Part shown: in pieces, positions 40,455 to 49,314 of the stretch
Layout of the letters: each line of letters begins with the position of its first letter
Numbering within the stretch: position 1 is the first letter of the stretch
Source of the DNA: JAGOUA01 sp964645655
GTDB lineage: Bacteria > Patescibacteriota > Patescibacteriia > 2-12-FULL-60-25
Direction of reading: 5' to 3'
Length of the DNA stretch: 64,000 nucleotides
NCBI GenBank assembly: GCA_964645655.1
Contig: CAZXZS010000002.1
Location: 186,001 to 250,000, forward strand
Notes under the pieces: generated by a model
Told to the model about the DNA's origin: nothing
The model's database searches: none
The model's input: the letters and a program-made list of their open reading frames with translations, nothing else
Made by a program: the position numbers and the translations under genes

Positions 40455-41849
40455 TTAGCGGCGCGGGCGTCCGCTGCCGCTGCGGCTGGTGCCCGTGCGG
40501 CCGGATTGGCGGGGGAAATGCCCCGCCGGACGATCCGAGCGCGAGGCGCCGTCCGCGGAGTCGTGGCTGCGGGCCCCGAACGACGAGCCACCGCTCCGGC
40601 TGCCGCCGCCATGGCGGTTGCCGAAGCTCGAGCCGAAGCTCCCGCGATGCGAGCGCGGCGCGGATGCGGCCATCTCCCGCTCGCGGGCGATGGCGATCCG
40701 TTCGCGCTCCATCTCCGCCGCCGTGGGTTTCGGCAGCTCCGGGAGCGGCGAGACCTTGAGGGCGACGCGCATCAGGCGCTCGATGTCGCGCAGGTCACGC
40801 GTCTGGTCGGGCGTCGCGAACGACACGGCGACCCCGGCGCGGCCCGCGCGGCCCGTGCGGCCGATGCGGTGGATGTAGTCTTCGGTGTGGTCCGGCAGGT
40901 CGAAGTTCACGACCAGCTCGATGCCTTGCACGTCGATCCCGCGCGCGGCGATGTCCGTCGCGACGAGGATGCGGTTCTTGCCGGTCTTGAACCCGTCTAG
41001 CGCGGCGCGGCGCTGTGACAGCGAGCGGTTCGAGTGGATCTCGGCCGCGGTGAAGTTTTTCATCCGCAACTGGCGGGTGAGCTTGCTCGCGCCATGCTTC
41101 GTACGCGTGAAGACGAGGACCGTGCCCTTATACACGCCCAACAGGCGTTCGAGGAGCGCGGACTTCTGTTCGCGCGGCACGATGAAGACTTCCTGGGTCA
41201 CGGTCGAGGCGGCCGTGCCCGCGCGCGCGATCTCCACGCGCACCGGCAGGTTCATGTACGAGGAGGCCATCTTGGTGATCTCCGGCGGCATGGTGGCCGA
41301 GAAGAGCATCGTCTGGCGTTCCTTGGGGACGTGCTGCAGGATCCGGCGGATCTGCGGCTCGAAGCCCATGTCAAGCATGCGGTCGGCCTCATCGAGCACG
41401 AGGACCGAGACCTTGCTCAGGTCGACGGTCTTCTGGTCGAGGTGGTCGTTCAGGCGGCCCGGCGTCACGATGAGGACGTGCGGGTTCTTCTTGAGGTCGC
41501 GCAGCTGGTTATGCATCGAGGCGCCGCCGATGAGCACCGAGGTGCGCAAGGCGATGCCGCGGCCGATCTTCTGCATGGTCTCGTCGACCTGGAGCGCGAG
41601 CTCGCGGGTCGGCAGGACGACAAGCCCGATGCCGCCTTTCTTGGCGAGCTGTTGGAGCATCGGGACGCTGAAAGCCAGCGTCTTGCCGGTCCCGGTCTGG
41701 GCGATGCCCATCATGTCCTTGCCCTCAAGGCCGATCGGGATCGATTGGGCCTGGATCGGGGTCGGGGTGGTGTAACCCGCGTTCGTGAGGACATCAAGAA
41801 GTTTCGGCGCGATGCCGAGTCCGGCAAAGCCGGAAGGGGTGGTACTCAT
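40455..41849 (-). CDS. DEAD-box RNA helicase with RGG-like tail
   Basis: ATP-dependent RNA helicase for ribosome assembly or mRNA decay. The 464-residue product has the Q motif (TPTPIQAQSIPIG), AQTGTGKT at 50-57, PTRELALQ, TPGRL, DEAD in LVLDEADRML, SAT, ATDIAARGIDV and HRIGRTGRAGR. The last 70 residues are a Ser/Arg/Gly-rich tail typical of RNA-binding extensions. The ATG at 41849 is preceded by a leader of about 200 bases; a longer frame upstream lies within this leader and looks non-coding. Related genes in other bacteria are often cold-induced. Confidence 0.95.
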   Translation of the reverse strand: MSTTPSGFAGLGIAPKLLDVLTNAGYTTPTPIQAQSIPIGLEGKDMMGIAQTGTGKTLAFSVPMLQQLAKKGGIGLVVLPTRELALQVDETMQKIGRGIALRTSVLIGGASMHNQLRDLKKNPHVLIVTPGRLNDHLDQKTVDLSKVSVLVLDEADRMLDMGFEPQIRRILQHVPKERQTMLFSATMPPEITKMASSYMNLPVRVEIARAGTAASTVTQEVFIVPREQKSALLERLLGVYKGTVLVFTRTKHGASKLTRQLRMKNFTAAEIHSNRSLSQRRAALDGFKTGKNRILVATDIAARGIDVQGIELVVNFDLPDHTEDYIHRIGRTGRAGRAGVAVSFATPDQTRDLRDIERLMRVALKVSPLPELPKPTAAEMERERIAIAREREMAASAPRSHRGSFGSSFGNRHGGGSRSGGSSFGARSHDSADGASRSDRPAGHFPRQSGRTGTSRSGSGRPRR

Positions 41850-42048
41850 TGTGAAAATGAAAAAAGAAATCAAGACGAGAGTCCGGAACCTGTTCGTGGC
41901 CTCCGTGGCCAAATTTGCGTATATAAAGGGAAAAACGGAGGTCTTGAACAGGCTCTTAGCGCGCGGGCGACGCAAGGCGGGCCCTCAACCAGCGAAAACC
42001 GATCAATGCGCTAAAACTCTCAACGTTGCACGTAGGAACAACCCAGGA

Positions 42049-42077
42049 AGTCTATCAGAAACGGGGGATTTTGTCAA
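42049..42077 (-). promoter_or_regulatory. Promoter of the DEAD-box gene with a long 5' leader
   Basis: On the minus strand: TTGACA (42077-42072), 17-base spacer, TAGACT (42054-42049). The transcript should start near 42042, leaving about 190 bases of AU-rich leader before the ATG at 41849. Confidence 0.7.
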
Positions 42078-42091
42078 GAAAGAGGCTTGAA

Positions 42092-42120
42092 TAAAAGAAA
42101 AAAGACCCGTCTCAGGGGTC
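42092..42120 (-). terminator. Intrinsic terminator
   Basis: Stem GACCC/GGGTC with 7-base loop, then TTTTTTCTTTT on the minus strand, overlapping the stop of the 43269 gene. Confidence 0.85.
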
Positions 42121-43269
42121 AGGGGGCCGCAGGCCGGGAAGGAGCTTCTCCGCCTCGCCCATCCAGTCCGGGCGCATGCGGCGGGCGTGCTCGTCGATGA
42201 TCTGCCGGATCTCCGCGTTCACGGTCTCGCTCGCCTTGGCGTCGCCGACGGTGGCGGCGAGGCCCTTCAGGCAGGCGTTCAGCAGGCGGAGGAAATAGGG
42301 CTGCTGCCAGTGCTCACGGAACATCCGGGCGCGTACCGGGGCCGGAAGGTCCTGGAACCGAGCGTGCAGCCGTTCCCAGACCGCCGCTTTCCAGGTCTCG
42401 GGACGGGTGATCCAGTTCACGTCCGACCAATGGCCGAACTCCTGGTGCAGTCGCATCAGGCCGTACGCCAGCTCGTCGCCCACTTGCGGTTGGGGTCCCA
42501 AGTCGCTCTCCCGCAGCTCACCATAACGGGCCCGCATCGCCTGGGGCGAGCTCACCATGGGCCAGTAGACCTCGTCGAGGACCAGCTGCTGCGTCTCAGG
42601 GTGGGGAGCGAGGGTTTCGAAGAGGGAATGGCGGGGCTCTGCCTCCAGCGGAAGATGGCACAGGAGCCCGACGATCTCCCACCAGGTGAGATGATCCGCG
42701 GCGACCGCCATCGGCAGGATGACGCGGAAGAGGCGGTCGAGCCTTCGCTTGAAGAGGGCGCGGTCCTTCCTCGCCTTCGACGGGGCGAGCCTGTAGAGCT
42801 GCGTGGCGGCGAACGCGACGAAGCCCTTGTAGCGCCGGGTCAGCTCCTCGAGGGTCTCGTCGCTGAAGCGGTCGAGCGGGCGAGGGGTTTCGAAAACGGA
42901 GTCCTCGCCCGTCCCCGGCAGCCGACTCTCCTTGTCATCGACGGAAGGCTCGTCCATCCCAGGCAGCCCATCGTCCGTGTGGGTGCGTCCATCCAGCGTG
43001 AGCACGACCAGCTCATGCAGCCCGCGCGATCCCTGGATCTCGTGGATCGAGTCGGACCAGGAGAGATGGACCGTGGTCAGGTCCCAGGCGTTGCGCCAGG
43101 CGAAGTCGAGGACCTGGACCGTGACCGCGCTCGCACGCGTCTCGACGACGAGCCCGTAGAGCCAGGGGCCGCGCTTGTCCTTCTTCGTCCGGTTCGGCCA
43201 GCGGACGATGGCGTCCTTCATGAGGCCGCGGCGAGAGGTGCGTTTGTGAGGCGGTTTGTTGGTGGGCAT
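42112..43269 (-). CDS. Unknown protein, paralogue A of a tandem pair
   Basis: The 385-residue protein has a basic N-terminus (PTNKPPHKRTSRRG), a beta-rich region (about 35-90), then a mainly helical half. Its C-terminal 230 residues align by eye with the next gene upstream: SDETLEEL/SDDVVHRF, SLFETL/SLFETI, DEVYWPM/EKVHWPI, RPETWKAAVWERL/DPATWSTAVWNGL, and MFREHWQQPYF/MLCDHWGLPHF, in the same order and spacing. Both have 385 residues. No known domain recognised. ATG 43269 is preceded by AAGGAA and a good promoter. Confidence 0.82.
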   Translation of the reverse strand: MPTNKPPHKRTSRRGLMKDAIVRWPNRTKKDKRGPWLYGLVVETRASAVTVQVLDFAWRNAWDLTTVHLSWSDSIHEIQGSRGLHELVVLTLDGRTHTDDGLPGMDEPSVDDKESRLPGTGEDSVFETPRPLDRFSDETLEELTRRYKGFVAFAATQLYRLAPSKARKDRALFKRRLDRLFRVILPMAVAADHLTWWEIVGLLCHLPLEAEPRHSLFETLAPHPETQQLVLDEVYWPMVSSPQAMRARYGELRESDLGPQPQVGDELAYGLMRLHQEFGHWSDVNWITRPETWKAAVWERLHARFQDLPAPVRARMFREHWQQPYFLRLLNACLKGLAATVGDAKASETVNAEIRQIIDEHARRMRPDWMGEAEKLLPGLRPPDP

Positions 43270-43302
43270 GGAAGGTTCCTTTCCGGGAAGATGCCTCGAG
43301 GC

Positions 43303-43330
43303 ATGATACGCGTCCACGTCGTCTTGTCAA
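43303..43330 (-). promoter_or_regulatory. Promoter of paralogue A
   Basis: On the minus strand: TTGACA (43330-43325), 16-base spacer, TATCAT (43308-43303). The -35 lies about ten bases after the T run of the preceding unit's terminator. Confidence 0.78.
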
Positions 43331-43341
43331 GGGCTCCGACA

Positions 43342-43371
43342 AGAAAAAAGACCCGGAGCGGAGCGGGTCAA
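43342..43371 (-). terminator. Intrinsic terminator
   Basis: Stem GACCCG/CCGGGTC with TTTTTTCTTGTC on the minus strand; begins at the stop codon of paralogue B. Confidence 0.85.
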
Positions 43372-44525
43372 GACCAGAAGTGGACTTCCGGCAGGATCTT
43401 TTTGAGGCGCGCTGGGAAGCGACGATACGGGTACGGGCCGGCTTCGACGAGCTCCGTCAGGTGGCGGGTAAGCGCTGTGCGGCGTTCCGTACGGGCCAGC
43501 TCTTCGTCTGACGCCGTGCAGAGCGCCTCGACGAGGGTGGGAAAGTGGGGGAGGCCCCAGTGGTCGCACAGCATCCGCCGCATCTGCTCGGCGTCGACCC
43601 GTGCCAGGTGTGGGCGGAGGCCGTTCCAGACGGCCGTGCTCCAGGTGGCGGGATCGAATATCCGAAAGATGGACTCGTCCGGGTGACACCATTCGACCGT
43701 CTCGACCAGGGTCTCGATCAGGAGGTCGCTCGTCGGTGCGAGGGAGGCCTTCAGCGCGCGTCCGCGGCGAGCGCTGTATTCCTGCCTTGGCGTGGACAGC
43801 ATGTGCCGGTACCAGCGGCGGCCGGACTGCGGGAGCGCCAGGATCGGCCAATGGACCTTCTCGACGAGGAGCGCCCAATTCGGGCGGAGGTGCCGCTGAT
43901 CGTCATCGGCATCGCGCAGGAGGAGGATCGTCTCGAAGAGGGAGGCCGTTCGCAGGAATGCGGGCAGGGCGACCTCATAAAACTGCCTTCGGCGCCGCGC
44001 CAGAAGGGCGATGGTTGCGTGGGCCGGCGCCTGATCGCTTCGCCGATCGCACCAGTGCTCGTGGAGTCGGTAGCAGAGCGGCATGAGGAGCAGGGGTGAC
44101 TTCCCAAGGGCGAAGCGGTGCACCACGTCGTCCGAGAGGCGATCGAGCAGGTATTCCTCCGTGTGCGAATACACGCTGCAGGCCGTGTCCCCACGTTGCC
44201 TCTGCGCATCTGACGGCAGGTTCCAGAACGTGTGTTCGAAGAGGGCATCGATCCCTGCCAGGCCCGTATCCGAGATCGTGGTTCCAGGAGGAAGATCGCG
44301 GATGATGAGCCAGATCCCGCTTTCCGGATCTGGATCGAAGAGTAGGACGCGGGCACCCGTTTCGGAAGGCGGTCCCTGGAGCAGGCCGTAGAGCCGTTCC
44401 GGCATTTCGGTCCCGATCGCTTCCGGATCGTTCCAGAAGACGAGCTTGTTCGTGTGCTGCAGGCTGGAGAGCGCGTTCTGGCGCTCTTGCTCTTGTCGCC
44501 AGTGTTCTTCCTGCGTCAGGTCCAT
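43368..44525 (-). CDS. Unknown protein, paralogue B of a tandem pair
   Basis: The 385-residue protein begins MDLTQEEHWRQEQERQN after a perfect AAGGAGG ribosome binding site. The N-terminal 130 residues differ from paralogue A (FDPDPESGIWLIIRDLPPG), while the C-terminal two thirds share the Trp-rich landmarks listed for paralogue A. Such a constant C-terminal half with a different N-terminal half suggests a common scaffold with separate specificity regions (inference). Cytoplasmic, no membrane segment. Function unknown. Confidence 0.82.
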   Translation of the reverse strand: MDLTQEEHWRQEQERQNALSSLQHTNKLVFWNDPEAIGTEMPERLYGLLQGPPSETGARVLLFDPDPESGIWLIIRDLPPGTTISDTGLAGIDALFEHTFWNLPSDAQRQRGDTACSVYSHTEEYLLDRLSDDVVHRFALGKSPLLLMPLCYRLHEHWCDRRSDQAPAHATIALLARRRRQFYEVALPAFLRTASLFETILLLRDADDDQRHLRPNWALLVEKVHWPILALPQSGRRWYRHMLSTPRQEYSARRGRALKASLAPTSDLLIETLVETVEWCHPDESIFRIFDPATWSTAVWNGLRPHLARVDAEQMRRMLCDHWGLPHFPTLVEALCTASDEELARTERRTALTRHLTELVEAGPYPYRRFPARLKKILPEVHFWS

Positions 44526-44555
44526 CGTCGCCTCCTTGAGAAAAGGGCTCGCGTG

Positions 44556-44583
44556 ACCCTACCAGAAACGGGCATTTTGTCAA
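44556..44583 (-). promoter_or_regulatory. Promoter of paralogue B
   Basis: On the minus strand: TTGACA (44583-44578), 16-base spacer, TAGGGT (44561-44556). Confidence 0.72.
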
Positions 44584-44593
44584 GGGTTTCGGC

Positions 44594-44620
44594 AAGAAAA
44601 AAGACCCCGCGTTCAGGGTC
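44594..44620 (-). terminator. Intrinsic terminator, about 45 bases after the kinase gene
   Basis: Stem GACCC/GGGTC type with TTTTTTCTTGCC on the minus strand. It is preceded in one frame by a short open stretch ending HLPEPRPSRP and a TGA at the stem base, resembling the 3' end of a lost cassette gene. Confidence 0.75.
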
Positions 44621-44663
44621 GGGAGGGCCTCGGTTCCGGCAGATGCACCTTCACGAGCTGGCG

Positions 44664-45167
44664 TCACGGGCGTTGGCTGGTTTCTGGGTGATCTAGAGGC
44701 CTTTCTTTTGGCCCTCGTGCGGACCCTTCCGTCTCCACGATCCGATGCATCTGCCGGAACCGTCCCGGCATCCGCGCCGTATGGGCCTCAAACGAGCGGT
44801 AGATGCGTTCCATCTGTTCGACGGGTACGAGCCGCTTGCGGGCTAACGCCGTCTCCAGCGAACAGAGGAACGTCCGTAGCTCGACCGTATAGCCGAACGC
44901 CTCGCCCGCGAGCACGTACGGAGAGAATTCCCACGGCTCGATGTTGGTGTTGTCGACGATGATGAGCGCGTCCTTCCGTTCTAGCGCCTCCAGGAAGCGG
45001 CGGAACGTGCACGCGTGGTAGGCCCGCAGCTTTGTGTGGTCGAACGTGTATACGCCATCGACATAAAACAGGTCATCGGTCGAGACGATGGTCGCTTTGC
45101 CGGCATATTGGGATGCCCAGGTGCTTTTTCCCGAGCCGGAGACCCCGCGCAAGACGATGACACGCAT
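44664..45167 (-). CDS. P-loop kinase-like ATPase (AAA_33 type)
   Basis: The 167-residue protein starts MRVIVLRGVSGSGKST with Walker A at 8-16, followed by STDDLFYVDG, a helical lid, LIIVDNTNIEPWEF (Walker-B-like strand with the DNTN motif), and an Arg-rich C-terminus. This pattern fits small nucleotide or polynucleotide 5'-kinases and the N4BP2/zeta-like family. DNTN is typical of those that phosphorylate RNA or small substrates. Substrate not determinable. GATACT lies about eleven bases before the ATG. Confidence 0.85.
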   Translation of the reverse strand: MRVIVLRGVSGSGKSTWASQYAGKATIVSTDDLFYVDGVYTFDHTKLRAYHACTFRRFLEALERKDALIIVDNTNIEPWEFSPYVLAGEAFGYTVELRTFLCSLETALARKRLVPVEQMERIYRSFEAHTARMPGRFRQMHRIVETEGSARGPKERPLDHPETSQRP

Positions 45168-45259
45168 AGATGCGTCGAGTATCGCATGAAAAAACCGACC
45201 GTTCCAGGGCTCGGGTTGGGGGATGCGTTGCCTGCAGGGGCCATCGCGCATTCGCCGGG

Positions 45260-45301
45260 CAAAAAAAGAAGCCGAGCGTGCGCCGAAGCGCTGCGCTCAG
45301 C
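45260..45301 (-). terminator. Intrinsic terminator
   Basis: GC-rich stem-loop (GAGCG...CGCTC with inner GCGC pairing) followed by TTCTTTTTTT on the minus strand. Confidence 0.8.
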
Positions 45302-45310
45302 AGGGGATGG

Positions 45311-46579
45311 TCACCTCCGCCACGCATCCGACGTCCGCGCGCTCCCCAGCGGCGGTTCCGCGTCGGGGTAGCGGTTCTTCCGCGCGTGTTCGCGTGCGGC
45401 CGGGAAGGTGCCGTTCGCCATCCAGCCCGTCAGCCGGCGGCCGATCTTGTGCAGCTCGCCGAGCAGCGGCCCCGCTTCGGCGGCGGAGGTCACGTTCGGG
45501 ACGAGGCAGGTCGCCGCGGTCACGTACCGGACCACCGTCCGCTCCATCATGCAGGCCGCCTTGTCGACACGATAGCCCAGGACCTGCTGCATCTCGGCCG
45601 TGTCGTTGACCCGGAGCAGGGTCAGCAGGTCCTTGCGCTCGAGCATCTCGCGGATCTTCCCGCCCTCGTAGGCCAGCGCGCGGGCCGTCATCGCCCCGTC
45701 GCCGCTGAAGGCGTCCTTCAGGAATGCGATGAGGGTCTCCGACGCGAGCAGCACGTCCTCCGGATCCGGGTATTCGAGCTCCTGCCCGAACAGGATGACG
45801 TTCGCCAGCTGCCTCTGGTCCCGGTTGGCATCCTCTTGCCAGCCGTTGAGGGCCTGGTGGAAGGTGCCGACCGCCCGGTGCAGCGGGCCCAGCTTGCTGA
45901 ACAGGCGGGTCCGCTCCTCGTCGGTCGGGGCCTTGCGGTCCAGGCCGTAGCGCCGCTCGGTGACGTAGTCGCGCAGCTCGCGGTAGCCGTCGCCGACCTG
46001 CTGCCCACGTTGTTCGGCGCGGTCGCGGATCGCCTTCATGAGGCGCTCCGGCAGGCCGTAGACGCCGTTCCTGTCGACGAAGTGCGCCTCCACGAGGGCC
46101 TGGATCCCCAGCGCCTCGTCCCTCTCGAAGGTCGTCGTCGCGGCCAGCGCCTCGAGGAAGCTCCCGCTCGGCGGGGGCTCCGGGATCAGGCTGGGCGCCG
46201 CGCTTCGCAGCGGCAGCCGTCCGCTGCCCGTCCGCCCCGCAACCGCCGTCGCTTCGGCGTCACGCGCCTTCCCCTGGAGCCCGTGCAGGGCCTCGCGGAA
46301 GTCGGCGGTCGGCACGTCGTTGAAGATCGCCTGGAGCGCCGCCGGGTCGACCATGGTGGGGTCGGCCATCTGCTTGGCCGCGCGGTCGGTCGCCCCGCCG
46401 ACGAGCTTGGGCTCCGCGCCCAGGATGCGGCGCGTGCCCTCCTCGAGGGGGACGTCCAGGAGCCGGAAGAACGGCCCCATCTTGGTCTTCCAGGCGTCGC
46501 TCATCTTGAGCGCGCCGCTGGGCGTGGTGGCCGTGGGGCCGGGGTCCTTGTCGTCGTCCTTGTCCTTGTTCTGGCGCAT
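45311..46579 (-). CDS. Unknown helical protein
   Basis: The 422-residue protein begins with a charged low-complexity segment (MRQNKDKDDDKDPGPTATT), then a mostly helical body with acidic and Arg-rich helices (LMKAIRDRAEQRGQQVGD, GGKIREMLERKDLLTLLRVN) and two Cys in MERTVVRYVTAATC. No family recognised. AGGAGGG precedes the ATG. The next gene upstream ends 103 bases away. TTGACA and TTGCCA are both present in this gap, but no convincing -10 partner could be chosen. Confidence 0.75.
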   Translation of the reverse strand: MRQNKDKDDDKDPGPTATTPSGALKMSDAWKTKMGPFFRLLDVPLEEGTRRILGAEPKLVGGATDRAAKQMADPTMVDPAALQAIFNDVPTADFREALHGLQGKARDAEATAVAGRTGSGRLPLRSAAPSLIPEPPPSGSFLEALAATTTFERDEALGIQALVEAHFVDRNGVYGLPERLMKAIRDRAEQRGQQVGDGYRELRDYVTERRYGLDRKAPTDEERTRLFSKLGPLHRAVGTFHQALNGWQEDANRDQRQLANVILFGQELEYPDPEDVLLASETLIAFLKDAFSGDGAMTARALAYEGGKIREMLERKDLLTLLRVNDTAEMQQVLGYRVDKAACMMERTVVRYVTAATCLVPNVTSAAEAGPLLGELHKIGRRLTGWMANGTFPAAREHARKNRYPDAEPPLGSARTSDAWRR

Positions 46580-46682
46580 GGGCCCTCCTCTGTTCGTGTC
46601 TATCTGACACTATCCGCACGAACGATACCACCCTGGCATATTCGCCGGATGTTGGCAAGCCAAACCGGTTTTCGTCGTCTTG

Positions 46683-48995
46683 TCAAGCCCCCTCAGGAGG
46701 GGAGGGCCGGGCCAGCCGTGACCGCTCTTCCTTGGAAAGGAGGCTTCGGAACGCCTTTTCAAGCGCCTCGACGCTCGCGTCGTCGTCCGCGTGGGAGCGG
46801 AGGAGTCCTGTCAGGTGGGCGAGCCGTTCGGCTTGGCGGGGGTCCGTCACGTCGACGAGGCTCGTGAGCCGTTCGACGGTCGCTTCGACAAGGGCGTTCG
46901 GTCGGGGCGGATCCGTGCGCAACAGGTTCCGGAAGGCCTCGCGCCGTTGTTGCCTTGGCGAGGCTTCGGCGAGGGCCGCGAACGATCCCTGCAGGGCCGC
47001 GAACTCCTCCGCGCGCTCGTCCCGGAACCCCAGCGTTTCCGTCTCGCCGATCACGAAACAGGCCCGTTCGCTGCGGAAGGTGAGCCGTTCGAGGAGTTTT
47101 TTTCGCTTGCCCGGATCGGTCTCGCGGCGAAGCTTGGACACGACCTTCCCGAGCTCGTCCAAATGCTTGGGTTCGAGCCCGAACGTCTCGAGGGCCTTCT
47201 TGAAGCCGGCGAGCGACGCCTCTTCGCCAAAGGTTCCCGCGACCAGCGCCTGCAGCCGTGACACGTCCATCCGCACTTCCGGCACCAGGGCACCGGCCTC
47301 GTTTCGTGCCAGCCGCACCGACCGCACGATCCCCGCATATTGCCCGATGGTCTTCTTGATCACGTCGGCCCCGAATTTCCGCTCCACGGCCTGGCGATAC
47401 GCGGCCGCGCGCTCGCGGGAGACGCGCCCCGCCGCTTCCAACACGCTGATCGCGTCCGCAAGCTCCGCCTTGAACCGTTCCAGGGCCGCTTCCGAAAGGG
47501 TCCCGGCGGCTTCCAGCTCCAAGCGCGCATCCTGGAGGACGCGGATCGTCTCGGGGTGCCGGAACAGGTCCATCGCCTTCGTTTCCGCCGTCACGCCTAA
47601 CGAGTCCACGGTCGAGACGATCGAGCGGATGAGGGGGCGGTTATAGGTGAAGGGTCGTTTCAGCGTCGGCTCCGGCCGCTTGTTCTCGTAGAGCGAGGAC
47701 GGGTAGCTGTGGTTGAGGAGGACGTCGCGGATCACGTCGAACCCATGCTCGCCGAAGGTGTGGCGATAGTATGCGGCGTTCGCCTCGACGTACTTGCAGC
47801 CCACGCACGGATGGTCCTTGGCTGCCCCTCCGCCCCCTTTCGCTTGCGCCGCCGGCGTGGTGTAGCCGAGGTCATGGTCAATGATGATCTGCCGCACCAG
47901 CACGGCATCACGCGGTTTCACGTCCGCCCCGGCCTTGGCGGCGCTCGCGATGAGCTGTTCGGCGAAGGCGGTGTTGCCTTGGTAGATGTGGCGCACCCCA
48001 TGGTCGCTCCCGCTCAACGTGCGCTTGTCGACCTTCGTCTGGTACGCGACCTTGCGGGCGTTGTCGCGCATGATCGCGAAGAGCCGCTGCGGCAAGTCGG
48101 GTCCGAACCGCCGGTCGAAGGCGTGCACGAAATCGATCGCGTACCGTTCCGCGTATTCGAGGATCACCTCCGCCTCGCGTTCGGTCACGAACCGCCGGTC
48201 CACGAATCCGGCGACCTCCTGCCCGGTCTCGGCCAGCGCCTGCTCGATGGCGTGGGCATGTTTCCGTTCGAGGAGGCCTTGCCGCACCAGCGGCTCAAGG
48301 CGTGGTGACGCGTTCGCGAGAGGGAACGCCTCAAGCGGACGGTCCGTCGCGTCTACGAGGTCCAGCTCCTGCAGGATGCTGGCGTTCAACGCCTCCGGAC
48401 GGACGAGTCCGGCGCGGATCTTCTCGTCCAAGGCCTCAAGGGCATATTCTTGCGCCATCTCTTCGAGGCGGATCAGGTCTTGCGCGTCTGCCGGGCCTTG
48501 TCCCGTGGGTAGGCCTGCCAGATGGCGTTCCTCGCGCGCGAGGGCGTCCTGCCGCTCCCGCACGGCTTCCTCCCCCTCGGTCGCAAGCCCCAGGCGGATT
48601 CGGACCTGCAGCTCCTTCAGCGCCTTCCGCTGCTTCCGGACGACCTTCTCTTGCTTGGCGTACTGCTGCCAGCGCAGGAGCTCCAGCAAGCGTTGCCGGA
48701 CCTTCGCCTCCTTGGCCAGGGGGCGGTCCGTCGCTGCCCGACGGTCGAAATAGCTCTGCAGGCAGGCGTCCGGATTCGCCGCGCAGCGATCCATCTTGCT
48801 GCGGACCAGGCTCTCGCCATACCGCACGCCTAAGGTGTCGTCGCGGTGGGCTTCCGCGAGGGTCTCGCCGTGTTGGCGGGCATACGCCCGTCCCTGCTCC
48901 CAAAGGGAGGGGGAGCGCCGCTCACGCGTCTCTGCGGACGGGTCCCCGAAGCCACCTTCGGAGCCCTGTGGAACAGGGATAATTTCGCTTTGCAT
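46683..48995 (-). CDS. HD-domain protein with long coiled coil
   Basis: The 770-residue cytoplasmic protein has a charged helical and probably coiled-coil region (about 93-160), a helical middle, then an HD-type metal-dependent phosphohydrolase core. Key residues are His332 and His336 (SDHGVRHIYQ), His374-Asp375 (IIIDHDLGYTT), a CxxC pair (Cys397, Cys400) and His429 (LLNHSYP). HD enzymes hydrolyse phosphate bonds of nucleotides or RNA. The order of motifs recalls HD-GYP and RNase-Y-like cores but not closely enough to name. A TATAAT box and a 14-bp palindrome lie upstream. Confidence 0.82.
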   Translation of the reverse strand: MQSEIIPVPQGSEGGFGDPSAETRERRSPSLWEQGRAYARQHGETLAEAHRDDTLGVRYGESLVRSKMDRCAANPDACLQSYFDRRAATDRPLAKEAKVRQRLLELLRWQQYAKQEKVVRKQRKALKELQVRIRLGLATEGEEAVRERQDALAREERHLAGLPTGQGPADAQDLIRLEEMAQEYALEALDEKIRAGLVRPEALNASILQELDLVDATDRPLEAFPLANASPRLEPLVRQGLLERKHAHAIEQALAETGQEVAGFVDRRFVTEREAEVILEYAERYAIDFVHAFDRRFGPDLPQRLFAIMRDNARKVAYQTKVDKRTLSGSDHGVRHIYQGNTAFAEQLIASAAKAGADVKPRDAVLVRQIIIDHDLGYTTPAAQAKGGGGAAKDHPCVGCKYVEANAAYYRHTFGEHGFDVIRDVLLNHSYPSSLYENKRPEPTLKRPFTYNRPLIRSIVSTVDSLGVTAETKAMDLFRHPETIRVLQDARLELEAAGTLSEAALERFKAELADAISVLEAAGRVSRERAAAYRQAVERKFGADVIKKTIGQYAGIVRSVRLARNEAGALVPEVRMDVSRLQALVAGTFGEEASLAGFKKALETFGLEPKHLDELGKVVSKLRRETDPGKRKKLLERLTFRSERACFVIGETETLGFRDERAEEFAALQGSFAALAEASPRQQRREAFRNLLRTDPPRPNALVEATVERLTSLVDVTDPRQAERLAHLTGLLRSHADDDASVEALEKAFRSLLSKEERSRLARPSPPEGA

Positions 48996-49008
48996 AGCCT
49001 ATATTCCT

Positions 49009-49032
49009 ATTATATCAAGGATCGCGCGATCC
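49009..49032 (-). promoter_or_regulatory. -10 box and palindromic operator candidate of the HD gene
   Basis: On the minus strand a perfect TATAAT (49014-49009) lies 13 bases before the ATG at 48995. The 14-bp palindrome GGATCGCGCGATCC (49019-49032) sits just upstream, where RNA polymerase would bind. The 319-base gap 48996-49314 also contains a second inverted repeat, TCATGGCGAGCCATGA (49162-49177), and no gene. Confidence 0.5.
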
Positions 49033-49314
49033 ATACATGTAAGCGTTGCCACCCCCATCCGTCATATGCTGGGTACAGTCTTGGTGCCGGGATAAGGCCA
49101 CTGACGGGCTCGTGCCGCTTCGGGATGCTTCCGATCATAAAACATGTGGCATCCGTCGGTCTCATGGCGAGCCATGAAAAGCGTTACGCTCGACGCTGAA
49201 GGAAAAAAAAGACATACTTCACGCGTCAGAGAGGCCAGCGAACCCACGAATGGGTGCGGCCATCCGTCGCCCATCCCGAATTTACTCATTATCCATCTCT
49301 CCTTCTCCGACCGT

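Noticed and set aside
45170..46867. Long plus-strand open frame of about 565 codons
   Set aside because: It lies antisense to the 46579 minus-strand gene, which has a Shine-Dalgarno site, terminator and sensible composition. The plus frame gives Arg/Pro/Gly-rich sequence typical of antisense frames in GC-rich DNA.
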